From the NCBI RefSeq assembly GCF_041435115.1, contig NZ_CP108046.1, forward strand, positions 10,562,180-10,626,179: DNA of 64,000 nt. The letters run 5' to 3'. Positions 27,576-35,942 of this stretch are shown piece by piece. The stretch is from Streptomyces sp. NBC_00289 (GTDB lineage: Bacteria; Actinomycetota; Actinomycetes; Streptomycetales; Streptomycetaceae). The notes beneath the pieces are model-generated. The model ran no database searches and had not been told where the DNA came from. It worked only from the letters and a program-made list of their open reading frames with translations. Position numbers and translations under genes: made by a program. The number at the start of each line of letters is the position of its first letter. Position 1 is the first letter of the stretch.

Positions 27576-30349
27576 TCGTCCTCACCGTCTTCCGGCTGCC
27601 GGGCCCGCTCCTGGCGCCGGCGCTCGGCGTCGGACGCGGTGCGCCGCATCAGCTCCTGGAACCGGCGATGCGCCTCGTCACGGGTGCTGTTGCGAGCGCC
27701 GCCTCCGCCGGGGAAGACCGGCCCGGACCGATCCGGGCCCTGGCGCGCCGGACTCCCGGGCCTGCCGAGATCGGACCGAGGCACCGGCGCAGGGCCGTTC
27801 CGGCGGGGGAGCGGTGCCGGAGGCGGAGTTGCTGCGGGCCCGCTCACAGGCGTGGTCGGCGGTGGTGGGGCAGGGGTCGGACGGCTCGAAGGACGACTGG
27901 TGGGTGCGGGCCGCGGACGGGGTGCCGGGCGGGGGGTGGCTGCCGGAGTGGCTGCGGTCGGCAGGCGGCGGCTGGTGAACGGACCGGTTCCGCCGCTGTC
28001 GTCGGTGTGGTCGCGGATGACCCGGGCGACGTGGCGCCCGGTGTCGCCCCAGGCCCGGCCGTCCTCGCGGACGGTGTTGCCCCACACACGCACCTGCTGG
28101 CGGGCGTCCTGGGAGTAGCGCGAGCCGCCCGACCGCGCGCGGCGCACATTGGCCGGAAGGCCAACGGTCGCCCCGTACGCGGCCCGGCCGCCGCGGTGCA
28201 GGATCCGGTACCCGCGGAAACGGACCAGCCGATTATGTGCCCGGGTCGACAGCAGCGTGCGGTCGCTGTTCTGGTCGTGCAGCACCTGACCGGTGTTGCG
28301 GTCGACGACCTGCCCCTGATCGTTGCGGTACCGGTCGGGCGGGCCCGAGGGCCGACGCGGCCCCGTGCCGTCTGAACCGCCGTCCCCGCCGTCCGACGGC
28401 CCGCCCGTGTTCGGATCGCCGTCGGCCGTGGGCTTGCGCCACTTGGCCAACTGCTCCTTGTCCGGCCGCCGTCCGATCAGCAGCCAGCCAGCCCCCTTGG
28501 CGCCGAGACGTGCGCCCAGCCCGCCCACGGCCGCGGCCGCGGTCAGCGGGGCCAGACCGCGCCCGGCTTCGGCCGTGGCATCGGCGAGGATCCCGCCGGT
28601 GTCCACCGGCATGCCCGCGCCGTCGAACAGGGAAGTGAGCGCGCCCATCAGCCGCTGCCGGGTGCCGAGCATCCCGAACCTGCCGCCACCCCCGCCGGTG
28701 AACGCGCGCAGCCCGGCGCTGTATCCGCCCATCCCGGCCGGGGAGTTCATGGCGAGCGCGGCGCCGAGTTCGGAGGTGTCGCCGGGCATGTGGGTGCCGC
28801 CGACCTTGGCGTAGCGCATCCGCATCGCCATGCGCCGGCCGAAGGAGGTGATGCCGGTCAGGAGTCTGCGGTGTCCGGCCGCGCCGGCGATGGCCAGGAC
28901 GTCAATGAGCAGGATCCGCTCGACCATCAGGTCCGGGCCGTTGGTGATCGTGGCGTCGACGGCGATCCCGAAGAACGGAATGAACGCGCAGATCCCGACC
29001 ACGGCCAAAACCGCGATCCCCCACACGGACAGCCACTTCCACACCGACTGCCGTGCGGGCCCGGGCAGCATGCCCGCCACGAAGGTGACCCCGCCGACGG
29101 CCGCCGCGGCCGCACACACACCCTGGGTGCCCAGCAGCACGATCGCGCTGGACAGCAGCATCCCGCAGATGAACAGCGCGGCGATCAGCAGCAGGAACGC
29201 GCCGCCGACCCGCCACCAGGTGGGCTTCTCGGCATAGGCCGCGCACGACTTGCCGACCGGGCCGGCCTTCTTCATGTCCGAGAGGAACGCCGCGAACGCC
29301 TGGTCCTCGTCGGTGACGATCGCGTTGGAGGCGTCGAGGAGCTCGCCCCCGGGCGTGATGGAAGGGAGATCGTCGGTGCTCGGCGGCTTGTTGTCGACGC
29401 CGCGTTCGCAGTACTTCTTGCCCGGCCCGTGGATCAGTCTGCAGGCATCCTTCGCCTTGTCCGACGGGGTCGAGCTGGGCATGTACCCGCCGGTGACCCA
29501 CTTCAGATGGACGGCGTAGGCCTTGCGGTCGGAATCCTTGGCCGGGTCCAGGATGCGCCCGTACTGAAGGAGCATGTACGGCTTCACAATCAAGGCGTTC
29601 GTGATCGAATCCTGGATGGGCCGGGCCACGTCGGTCGAAGAGACTGGTCCTTCGCCCTGCTGCTCCTCGCACTTGCTCTCGGCGTTGCCGGCCATGCCTG
29701 CGCACGGGTCGTAGCTGGCGATCTTGCCGCCCCAGTCGTAGGAGTTGACGCTCTGCTGGGCGACCTCGGCAGCCACCTGCTGGGACTGCCCCAGCGGCCC
29801 GTCCGGGCCGAGCAGGGTGTCGGGGCGGATGAGCGCCGAGGCGGCGATTGCACCGATGAGCAGGGTGAGAAAGATTTCGCCCAGACCGCGGCCGACCCGG
29901 CCACGTACGATCATGAATCCCGCGAACACGAACGCCCAGGCCAGCAAGAGCCCCTTCAACCCGAGCGTGTCGACGACCACCGTGTCGTAGGTGTCGGCGA
30001 CCTTCTGCGCGGGCTTGGTCAGGAGCTTGAGCAGCGGAAACCGGAAGGCCACCTCGATCGCCCACCCCGCCAGCCCGACCAGCAGCCGGATCAGGGTGAA
30101 CAGCCCGGACAGGGCGAAGGCCAGGGCCTGCGTCTTGAAGGCGACGATGGAGCCGCCTTCGGCGTTCAGGTCGTACCCGTCGATCGGCACACCCTCGGAC
30201 GAGTAGATGTTCAGCGGGGCGAGCAGGTCTCCGGTCTCGCTGTTGCTGCCAGCCGCGTACACGACCTGGGTGTTCACCAGGAGGAACACGCCGGTGAGCA
30301 GCACGACGAAGCCGGCGGAACGCAGGGTCGCGCGGTCTGGACGGAACAC
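27572..30349 (-). CDS. VirB6/TrbL-like polytopic membrane protein of conjugation channel
   Basis: The 925-residue protein has an N-terminal membrane segment, then two groups of transmembrane helices (~55-190 and ~380-510: LLLIAALFICGMLLSSAIVLLG; VCAAAAAVGGVTFVAGMLPG; SVWGIAVLAVVGICAFIPFFG) separated by an extracytoplasmic Cys-containing loop, and a ~350-residue Gly/Pro/Arg-rich tail. The loop holds CRLIHGPGKKYCERG, a motif shared with the small protein encoded just upstream. The GTG at 30349 lies 1 bp after that gene's stop; a GTG at 30409 is an alternative start. It forms part of the inner-membrane channel. Confidence 0.78.
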   Translation of the reverse strand: MFRPDRATLRSAGFVVLLTGVFLLVNTQVVYAAGSNSETGDLLAPLNIYSSEGVPIDGYDLNAEGGSIVAFKTQALAFALSGLFTLIRLLVGLAGWAIEVAFRFPLLKLLTKPAQKVADTYDTVVVDTLGLKGLLLAWAFVFAGFMIVRGRVGRGLGEIFLTLLIGAIAASALIRPDTLLGPDGPLGQSQQVAAEVAQQSVNSYDWGGKIASYDPCAGMAGNAESKCEEQQGEGPVSSTDVARPIQDSITNALIVKPYMLLQYGRILDPAKDSDRKAYAVHLKWVTGGYMPSSTPSDKAKDACRLIHGPGKKYCERGVDNKPPSTDDLPSITPGGELLDASNAIVTDEDQAFAAFLSDMKKAGPVGKSCAAYAEKPTWWRVGGAFLLLIAALFICGMLLSSAIVLLGTQGVCAAAAAVGGVTFVAGMLPGPARQSVWKWLSVWGIAVLAVVGICAFIPFFGIAVDATITNGPDLMVERILLIDVLAIAGAAGHRRLLTGITSFGRRMAMRMRYAKVGGTHMPGDTSELGAALAMNSPAGMGGYSAGLRAFTGGGGGRFGMLGTRQRLMGALTSLFDGAGMPVDTGGILADATAEAGRGLAPLTAAAAVGGLGARLGAKGAGWLLIGRRPDKEQLAKWRKPTADGDPNTGGPSDGGDGGSDGTGPRRPSGPPDRYRNDQGQVVDRNTGQVLHDQNSDRTLLSTRAHNRLVRFRGYRILHRGGRAAYGATVGLPANVRRARSGGSRYSQDARQQVRVWGNTVREDGRAWGDTGRHVARVIRDHTDDSGGTGPFTSRRLPTAATPAATPRPAPRPRPAPTSRPSSRPTPAPPPPTTPVSGPAATPPPAPLPRRNGPAPVPRSDLGRPGSPARQGPDRSGPVFPGGGGARNSTRDEAHRRFQELMRRTASDAERRRQERARQPEDGEDE

Positions 30350-30350
30350 G

Positions 30351-30701
30351 TCAGCGCCGCCTTTGCCCAGCGGAGCCGCGCAGCCGCCACACCACGAGAG
30401 CACCCACACCTGCAGCAGCGGTCCCCAGCCTCCACGCCGCGCCGGCCACGTCCCGATGAACGCCGGCGGCGGAGCTCGCGGCGCCGCGCTCGCAGTACGC
30501 CTTGGCCGGGCCCACGATCAGGGCGCATGGATCTTGGTGTGGGGCGTCGGCGGCGAAGGCCCGCCCGGTGTGCGGCCACCACCCTTGCGGCACGCCCACC
30601 CCGAGGACGAGCACGACCGCGGCGACGACGACGGCGATCACGGTGAGGACACTCACGGCGGCGGCGACGCGCCTCGAGCGGTCCCAGGACAAAGTGGTCA
30701 T
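30351..30701 (-). CDS. Small two-segment membrane protein sharing a Cys motif with the VirB6-like protein
   Basis: In 116 residues it has a membrane segment (VSVLTVIAVVVAAVVLVLGVG), an extracytoplasmic loop DPCALIVGPAKAYCERG, then a second segment (GTAAAGVGALVVW). The loop motif C-x-LI-x-GP-x-K-x-YCERG recurs in the VirB6-like loop, suggesting a paired disulphide structure or a shared partner. ATG at 30701 overlaps the VirB4 stop. Function unknown. Confidence 0.68.
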   Translation of the reverse strand: MTTLSWDRSRRVAAAVSVLTVIAVVVAAVVLVLGVGVPQGWWPHTGRAFAADAPHQDPCALIVGPAKAYCERGAASSAAGVHRDVAGAAWRLGTAAAGVGALVVWRLRGSAGQRRR

Positions 30702-33391
30702 CAGACGGTTTCCTTCGGACGGGTCTGTGCGGCCTCACCGGCGAGCGGCTCCGGGACCGTGGGGGAGGCAGTGCTCGTGCGGCGTCCTGGCGTGGTGGTG
30801 ATGGAGGTGGTGATGCGCTCGATGCGGGGGATGGAGACCTTGATGCGGCCGGTGTTCTGCCGCGGGCAGGTCAGCAGGAACTCGCCCTCCCGGCCCTTCT
30901 GGCCGACGGGGGACAGGCCAGTGGTCACCAGCCGCAGCAGCTCGCCGTCATTCGGGTCGAGGCCGACGAACTCCAGGCCGCGACGGGCGCGTTCACGGTC
31001 GGCGGTGCGGGCGAGGGCCCGGTAGGCCATCAGGCCGCGGTCGGGGCCGAGTTCCTCGGCGTCGTGCGAGCCGGCCAACAGGCCGGCGCCGTGCTTGCGG
31101 CCGTCGTGGAGGATCTCGTGGACCAGGGCCGTGCCTTCCGCGGACGAGGTCAGCCAGTACAGCTCGTCCAGGACCACCGCGGTGAACCGCTCGGGGTCCT
31201 CGAACGCGGTCTGCCGGGCGATCGCGGCGATCAGGTAGAGGACCGCCCGGCCGATCAGCGCCTCCAGCGGCTGCTGGTGCAGGATCTCGGGGTTGGCGAA
31301 CGCGGCCTTCGGGGGCAGCTTCAGACCCGTGGTGGTGATCACGATCATGTCGGAGGCGCTGGAGGCGTCCAGCCGCACCGGCGGCAGCTTCGGGTCGAAG
31401 ACCATCGCCGCTAGGGAGTTGGTGGCGACGACCCGGATGAGGCCGGCGAGGGTCGCGGCCGCGTCCTGCCGCTTGCCCGCCTCGCGCGTCGCCATCTCCT
31501 CGAGGACCTCAAGGACGCGGTGCATGGACGGCTCGGGACCGGCGGCGGCCTGTTCGACGGCGTGGTGGAGGACCTCGCCGCTGGTGCTCATCGGGCCGAT
31601 GCCGAGCTGCAGGGTGAGGTAGGACAGGGCGTAGTGACGGCCCTCGGGCCCGTCGAACATGCGCAGCGGGTCGATGGACACCTCGGCCTGCGCGGCGTCG
31701 ATGATCTGGACGCGGCCCTTGGCCGCGGTGCGGGCGAAGGTCGCCCACTCGCGGACCGGGGTGCGGTCGATGCAGATCGCGCAGCCGCCGCGCGCCCACA
31801 CCGCTTCCGCGATCAGCTTCTGCAGGACGCTCTTGCCCGCGCCGAGGTCACCGACGATGCCCATGGAGGCGGACGCGTCGACCTTGGGCGCATCCGCCAC
31901 GTTGATCATGACGGGGCGAGTGGTGCCGCAGTCCAGGTCGATGCCGAGGAACATGCCGTTGGGGTCGCCGACCTCGGCAGCGGTGAAGGCCCCGGAAAGC
32001 GCCCAGTCCTCGGAGACCTGGTGCTGGGTGAACTCCCTAACGACACCCGGCCGTACCGTGCCGGGCAGCCCCAGGGTGAACAGGGCCTCCTGCAGGCCGG
32101 CCGGCCGGACGGCCCGGTAGTCGGCGCCACCGAGCAGCGCGGCCAGGGCGCGGGCCCGGGCGTCGCAGACGGCGGCGGTCGGCCCCCACACCGTCAGCAC
32201 GGTGACGGACTGCACCTCGACCTCCACGCTGGTGCGGGAGAGACGGGCATCCAGCTCACCCAGGTCGCGGGCGGCCTCGGTCAAGGACGCGGGCATCCCG
32301 GTCGGGCGGGCGTCGTACTGGTCGGCCTGGTCGATGAGTTCGTTCTTCTTGCGCCGCACCTGGTCGCGGGCCTTCTCCGCAGGCACGAGCGTGAGGTCGA
32401 CGGTGTAGTCGACGGGAAAGTCGAGCATCTCCAGTTGGGCGAACAGGTCGGCGGAATCCTGGCTGACCGCGGGCGGGCACTCGGCCAGCGCCAACTGCGC
32501 CTGGTAGCCCACCCCGGAGTCGGACTCGATCTGCAGCCAGCGCCGTCCCAGCGGCGAGCCGGTGTTCACCCGCCACCAGGCCTTCCGCCCGGATCGTGTG
32601 ATCTGCCTAGCGCTCTTGAGCTCGTCGACGTCGTCGAGTTCGAGGTCGATGCCGCCTTCCTGCAGGCGCACCTGGCCGAGGTCGGCGTAGCTGGGGGAGC
32701 GCAGCACCCCGTCTCGGAGCTGCCCGCCGTACAACTCGCTGGTCTCGGCCTCCGCCAGCAGCGGCTCGGCAAGGCCGCGGTGCAGGGCGTGCTGGATCAT
32801 CCACACGATCTCCGCCGGGCGGGCCGGGCGGAAAGCGATGCCGCCGGCGAGCGCAGCCTCCACCCGCGAGGCCTGCTCGCGATACGCACTCACCTCGCGC
32901 CGCGCCACCGGCGCCGGCCGCATGCCCAGCATCGGAGCGACCTCGGCCCACGCCGCACCGAGCGACGCCGACACCTGCAGGCCGCCTGTTTCGGTCTGCA
33001 GGGGCACGGCCAGCCACAAGGTGCGGCGGTGCATCTCCTGGTCGTCGAGTAGGTCGAGGGCGGCCTCGACATTCTCCACCCACGGGTGCCGGCCCGCACC
33101 GGGTGCCTGCTCGGCCGGCTCGATGCCCTCGATCATCCTGAGGGCTATCTCGCCCGGGTCGACCTGGGCGCACATGCCGTACAGGCGCGGGGCCCCGGAC
33201 AGCGAGCGCACCAAGTGGGTGATCTTGGCGAGTTGTTCGTCGCGGACGGGGGCGGGCACGTAGGTGCCCTGGACGGTCTCCTCGCGGCGTCCCTGCGCGT
33301 CCGGGCCCGGGTGCAGGCGGTAGATCGCCCACACGCTGCCCTGCGTCGACCACACCAGGTGCCCGGCGATGTGACGGATGGGAACCCTCAC
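30701..33391 (-). CDS. VirB4-like conjugation ATPase
   Basis: The 896-residue protein has an N-terminal VirB4/SCO6880-like region (VRVPIRHIAGHLVWSTQGSV), Walker A GIVGDLGAGKSVLQKL at ~510, FTAVVLDELYWLTSS as Walker B, and GLLAGSHDAEELG in the usual C-terminal sensor position. It energises assembly of the secretion channel at the inner membrane face. The GTG at 33391 overlaps the stop of the VirB3-like gene (GTGA), which fixes the start; a longer upstream frame is shadow. Confidence 0.87.
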   Translation of the reverse strand: MRVPIRHIAGHLVWSTQGSVWAIYRLHPGPDAQGRREETVQGTYVPAPVRDEQLAKITHLVRSLSGAPRLYGMCAQVDPGEIALRMIEGIEPAEQAPGAGRHPWVENVEAALDLLDDQEMHRRTLWLAVPLQTETGGLQVSASLGAAWAEVAPMLGMRPAPVARREVSAYREQASRVEAALAGGIAFRPARPAEIVWMIQHALHRGLAEPLLAEAETSELYGGQLRDGVLRSPSYADLGQVRLQEGGIDLELDDVDELKSARQITRSGRKAWWRVNTGSPLGRRWLQIESDSGVGYQAQLALAECPPAVSQDSADLFAQLEMLDFPVDYTVDLTLVPAEKARDQVRRKKNELIDQADQYDARPTGMPASLTEAARDLGELDARLSRTSVEVEVQSVTVLTVWGPTAAVCDARARALAALLGGADYRAVRPAGLQEALFTLGLPGTVRPGVVREFTQHQVSEDWALSGAFTAAEVGDPNGMFLGIDLDCGTTRPVMINVADAPKVDASASMGIVGDLGAGKSVLQKLIAEAVWARGGCAICIDRTPVREWATFARTAAKGRVQIIDAAQAEVSIDPLRMFDGPEGRHYALSYLTLQLGIGPMSTSGEVLHHAVEQAAAGPEPSMHRVLEVLEEMATREAGKRQDAAATLAGLIRVVATNSLAAMVFDPKLPPVRLDASSASDMIVITTTGLKLPPKAAFANPEILHQQPLEALIGRAVLYLIAAIARQTAFEDPERFTAVVLDELYWLTSSAEGTALVHEILHDGRKHGAGLLAGSHDAEELGPDRGLMAYRALARTADRERARRGLEFVGLDPNDGELLRLVTTGLSPVGQKGREGEFLLTCPRQNTGRIKVSIPRIERITTSITTTPGRRTSTASPTVPEPLAGEAAQTRPKETV

Positions 33392-33969
33392 CGCGCACCC
33401 CCTTGCTGGGCGAGCGCGAGCAGCTGCTGCACGCCCGACACCGGCCCTGCCGCTGCTGCGGGAGCAACCGCCGGTGTGCGGCGGGGTGCGGTCGAGCGGG
33501 CTGTGGCCGGGCTCGGGTGCGGCGCCCGGGCTGGACGCCGCTGCACCGTACGGGAGGGTGCGGCCTGCGCAGCGGGGACGGGCGGGGGCGTGTCCTCGAT
33601 GGTGAAGCCGCCGACAAGCGGGTGGGCAGCGCGGTCGCGGGCGGCGCGCCCGCCGATCCGCCCACCGCGGGGCTGCCAGCCGAGCAGCACCCAGCCGAGC
33701 GCGGCCTGCATTGGGGCACGGCCCCGGACCTTCGGCCGGCGCACCATCCAGATGACCAGGCCCCACCCGACGATGGGGACCGGCCCCATCCACGACCACC
33801 AGCTGATCGTCTTGACCAGAAGGAAGCCGCCGCCGACGGCGACCGCGATCTGCGCGGGCGTGTACGGGCCGAGCGGGATCTTCCAGTCGGCAACCTTGCC
33901 CAGCACCCACGGGTGGCGGCGGGCGGAGGTGTAGAAGCGGCCCACCCGTGCCGCGGCGGCCGCGCTCAC
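33388..33969 (-). CDS. PrgI/VirB3-like small membrane protein
   Basis: The 193-residue protein has two membrane segments (QIAVAVGGGFLLVKTISWWSW; GPVPIVGWGLVIWMV) directly before VirB4, then a basic segment and a Pro/Ala-rich tail. Topology and order (VirB2-, VirB3-, VirB4-like) match T4SS operons; in actinobacteria such proteins are often annotated SCO6880/PrgI-type. The GTG start overlaps the upstream stop. Confidence 0.7.
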   Translation of the reverse strand: MSAAAAARVGRFYTSARRHPWVLGKVADWKIPLGPYTPAQIAVAVGGGFLLVKTISWWSWMGPVPIVGWGLVIWMVRRPKVRGRAPMQAALGWVLLGWQPRGGRIGGRAARDRAAHPLVGGFTIEDTPPPVPAAQAAPSRTVQRRPARAPHPSPATARSTAPRRTPAVAPAAAAGPVSGVQQLLALAQQGGAR

Positions 33970-34307
33970 AGCCAGCCCCCGACACCCGGCGAGTGGTCAC
34001 GCGAGGCCGGGAGCTCGGACCGGACGACCCCAGGAACAGCGGGCGCGCCCTTGGACGGGTTCTTCACCTCGTCGGTGAACATGTTCGCAAGCTCGTTGCG
34101 CGAGTTGTACAGACCGAGCGCGATCACCATCAGGAGCAGGGCGCCGATCCCCGCCTTCAGTGAGAACTTCTGGATCATGATGACGACGACCAGGCAGATC
34201 AGACCGGCCTGAAGACCCTTCGTCGCCCACTCCTTGAACATGTTGATCCAGCTATTGCCGAGATCGTCCAGCTGGCCGGCGAGCATCAGGCTGTGCACGG
34301 TGTTCAT
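33966..34307 (-). CDS. Small membrane protein, VirB2-like position
   Basis: The 113-residue protein has an amphipathic N-terminus (LDDLGNSWINMFKEWATKGLQ) and two hydrophobic helices (AGLICLVVVIMIQKF; GIGALLLMVIALGLYNS), with a Pro-rich tail. Small two-helix proteins just upstream of VirB3/VirB4 often supply the pilin/channel subunit, but no homology is certain here. ATG at 34307 overlaps the TcpC-like stop. Confidence 0.65.
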   Translation of the reverse strand: MNTVHSLMLAGQLDDLGNSWINMFKEWATKGLQAGLICLVVVIMIQKFSLKAGIGALLLMVIALGLYNSRNELANMFTDEVKNPSKGAPAVPGVVRSELPASRDHSPGVGGWL

Positions 34308-35236
34308 CGGGCACCCCCGTCCTGAGCCGTGCCGGACTGAAGCGCGGCGACTTCCCACCGGCCCGATCGGGCCTTGAGCGTGAGCTCGTAGCCCAGCGGC
34401 CACCGGCCGGTCGCGTCCCGGGCTTCCACCGAGGCGAGGACCCGCACCTTCGTGCCGTCCGCCGGTACCTGCTCGGCGGCCGCGGCCTCCTCGATGGCGG
34501 ACACCTGCTGAACGGCGACAGCGGTGTAGGGGGCGGGGGAGACGGCGGTGAGCTTCACGCCGGGCGCGAGGTAGCGGTCGACTTCGCCGGCACCCGTCAG
34601 GTAGGCGGTGAGGAACTCTCCGACCGCGGACGAAAGATCACCGTCCGAGACGGTCACGGCGTACGACGACTTCGGAACCTCGGCCCGGGCCGGGCCGGCC
34701 ACCACGCCGGGCGCACCGGTCACCGTGAACGAGGAGCCCGTGCTGTCGGAGGCCACCGGCACGACGTAGTACCGCACCGATCCGTTGGCGTATTGCGCAG
34801 CCACCGTCACCGTCCACGCGCCGGTGCCGCGCTGCGCACTGCGCACCGCCGTCACGGACTGAGGCGCCGATTGCGCATCGGCGGCCGGGTCGGGCAGTTC
34901 GACGTCTGGCGCCATCGACTGCGCAAGTCGCGCCTGCGCACTCGTCTCGTCGTTCGCGTCGCTGCGCAGCCACGCGCTGATGAACACCTGCGCATAGCCG
35001 CCCGGATTGGTGGCGGCCGTCGCGGTGCGCACGGCGGTGGGCTTGGTCGCGGGGGCCGCCGCGACCGTGGTCGGGGTGGAGGCGACGGCGACGCACAGGG
35101 CGATGGGGCCGGCCGCGATGACGGTCCAGACCGCCACGCGTGAGAGGCGTACGCGGCGGCGCATCGCCTCCAGCCGGGCGCCGGCCGCCATCGGAGCAGC
35201 GGCCTCGCTCTGTGAGGCCTGCTTGCCAGGGGACAT
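34304..35236 (-). CDS. TcpC-like conjugal transfer protein, first gene of conjugation operon
   Basis: The 310-residue protein has a basic N-terminus, one membrane segment (VAVWTVIAAGPIALCVAVA), and an extracytoplasmic region with two NTF2-like domains (GGYAQVFISAWLRSDANDE; AVGEFLTAYLTGAGEVDRYL), as in TcpC of pCW3 and actinobacterial homologues, which support the translocation channel. ATG at 35236 has GGGAG 7 nt upstream. The coding strand is unusually rich in TGCGCA (nine copies at 34794-35031). It is transcribed divergently from the tandem-HTH gene. Confidence 0.76.
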   Translation of the reverse strand: MSPGKQASQSEAAAPMAAGARLEAMRRRVRLSRVAVWTVIAAGPIALCVAVASTPTTVAAAPATKPTAVRTATAATNPGGYAQVFISAWLRSDANDETSAQARLAQSMAPDVELPDPAADAQSAPQSVTAVRSAQRGTGAWTVTVAAQYANGSVRYYVVPVASDSTGSSFTVTGAPGVVAGPARAEVPKSSYAVTVSDGDLSSAVGEFLTAYLTGAGEVDRYLAPGVKLTAVSPAPYTAVAVQQVSAIEEAAAAEQVPADGTKVRVLASVEARDATGRWPLGYELTLKARSGRWEVAALQSGTAQDGGAR

Positions 35237-35347
35237 GGTCAAACTCCCAGGTCAGAACGGATGTTGCTGACCTCGAGAAAACCCGGCGACCCCGACCCGA
35301 CCACCGACCATGAACCCCCGACCATGGTCACGATGGGGACACGAAGT

Positions 35348-35392
35348 CCATGGTCGGGGTCATGGTCGGCCCGACCATGACCCCGACCATGG
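35348..35392. repeat. 45-bp near-perfect palindrome built of CATGGTCGGG motifs
   Basis: Two 22-bp arms (left begins CCATGGTCGGGGTCATGG) are exact reverse complements around a single central base (35370). Each arm itself contains two copies of CATGGTCGG. Related half-sites occur at 35305-35330 and 35715-35790. Confidence 0.9.
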
Positions 35393-35496
35393 GTAAGCCG
35401 GGAGCCGGTGACGGCCCATCGTGTCCGGCGCACGTTCCCCTGACCGGCGACCGCTGTGCGATCACCTGCCGCCCGACCACGGGGCCCCCAACGCGA

Positions 35497-35688
35497 TGCG
35501 CAGACGGAAGCCGACCGGGCCGCGACAGACACCTGCGCAGTGCGCCAGAGGGGCCTGCGCAAGAGAAGATCAGGGAACTCGGGGCGACTGCGCAGCGGCT
35601 CCAGCACAACTCGACTGCGCAGGATCCTCGACCGGTTGCGCAGGCCGATTGCGCAAAGCCCGTCCGCGGCTGCGCAGTCGGCTGCGCA
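35497..35688. repeat. Cluster of nine TGCGCA hexamers
   Basis: Copies start at 35497, 35534, 35556, 35589, 35616, 35637, 35650, 35671 and 35683, with gaps of 12-37 bp. Several read CTGCGCAG, an 8-bp palindrome. At 70% GC far less than one copy is expected in 192 bp. Confidence 0.85.
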
Positions 35689-35942
35689 ATCACTGAGCGC
35701 CCGGGCTGAAGGTGCCGTGGTCGGCCCGACCATGAGCCCGACCACGGCAGCTAGCCGGCTCCGTTGCCGGATCGTGACCGATGGTCGGGGCTCGTGGCCG
35801 TCAGCCTGGTCGGGGTCGGCGGGTGAGCTGACGCCATGGAACACACGCACGCCTCCACGCCCAGGACGACCGACCGCCCCACCCTGGCGGGCTCGGTGTG
35901 CCGCCGTGGCCACTGCGCTCGGCAGGCGTCGGGGGCAGGGCG

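Larger units (their letters stand above)
35237..35942. promoter_or_regulatory. Divergent repeat-rich intergenic region, candidate replication origin or operator
   Basis: These 706 bp lie between the conjugation operon and the tandem-HTH gene, with no coding frame of convincing character. They contain: CGACCATG/CATGGTCG motifs at 35305-35392, including a 45-bp palindrome; nine TGCGCA palindromic hexamers at 35497-35688; further GGTCGG..CCGACC inverted repeats at 35715-35747 and ATGGTCGGGG near 35780. Iteron-like repeats beside a DNA-binding protein gene suggest an origin, oriT or operator. This is inference from repeats only. Confidence 0.55.

Noticed and set aside
28790..30646. A 618-codon open frame on the plus strand
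   Set aside because: Antisense to the VirB6-like gene; repetitive Arg/Gly/Asp composition.
35285..35800. CRISPR-like array
   Set aside because: The repeats are short palindromic motifs with irregular gaps and no constant repeat-spacer pattern; no cas gene nearby.
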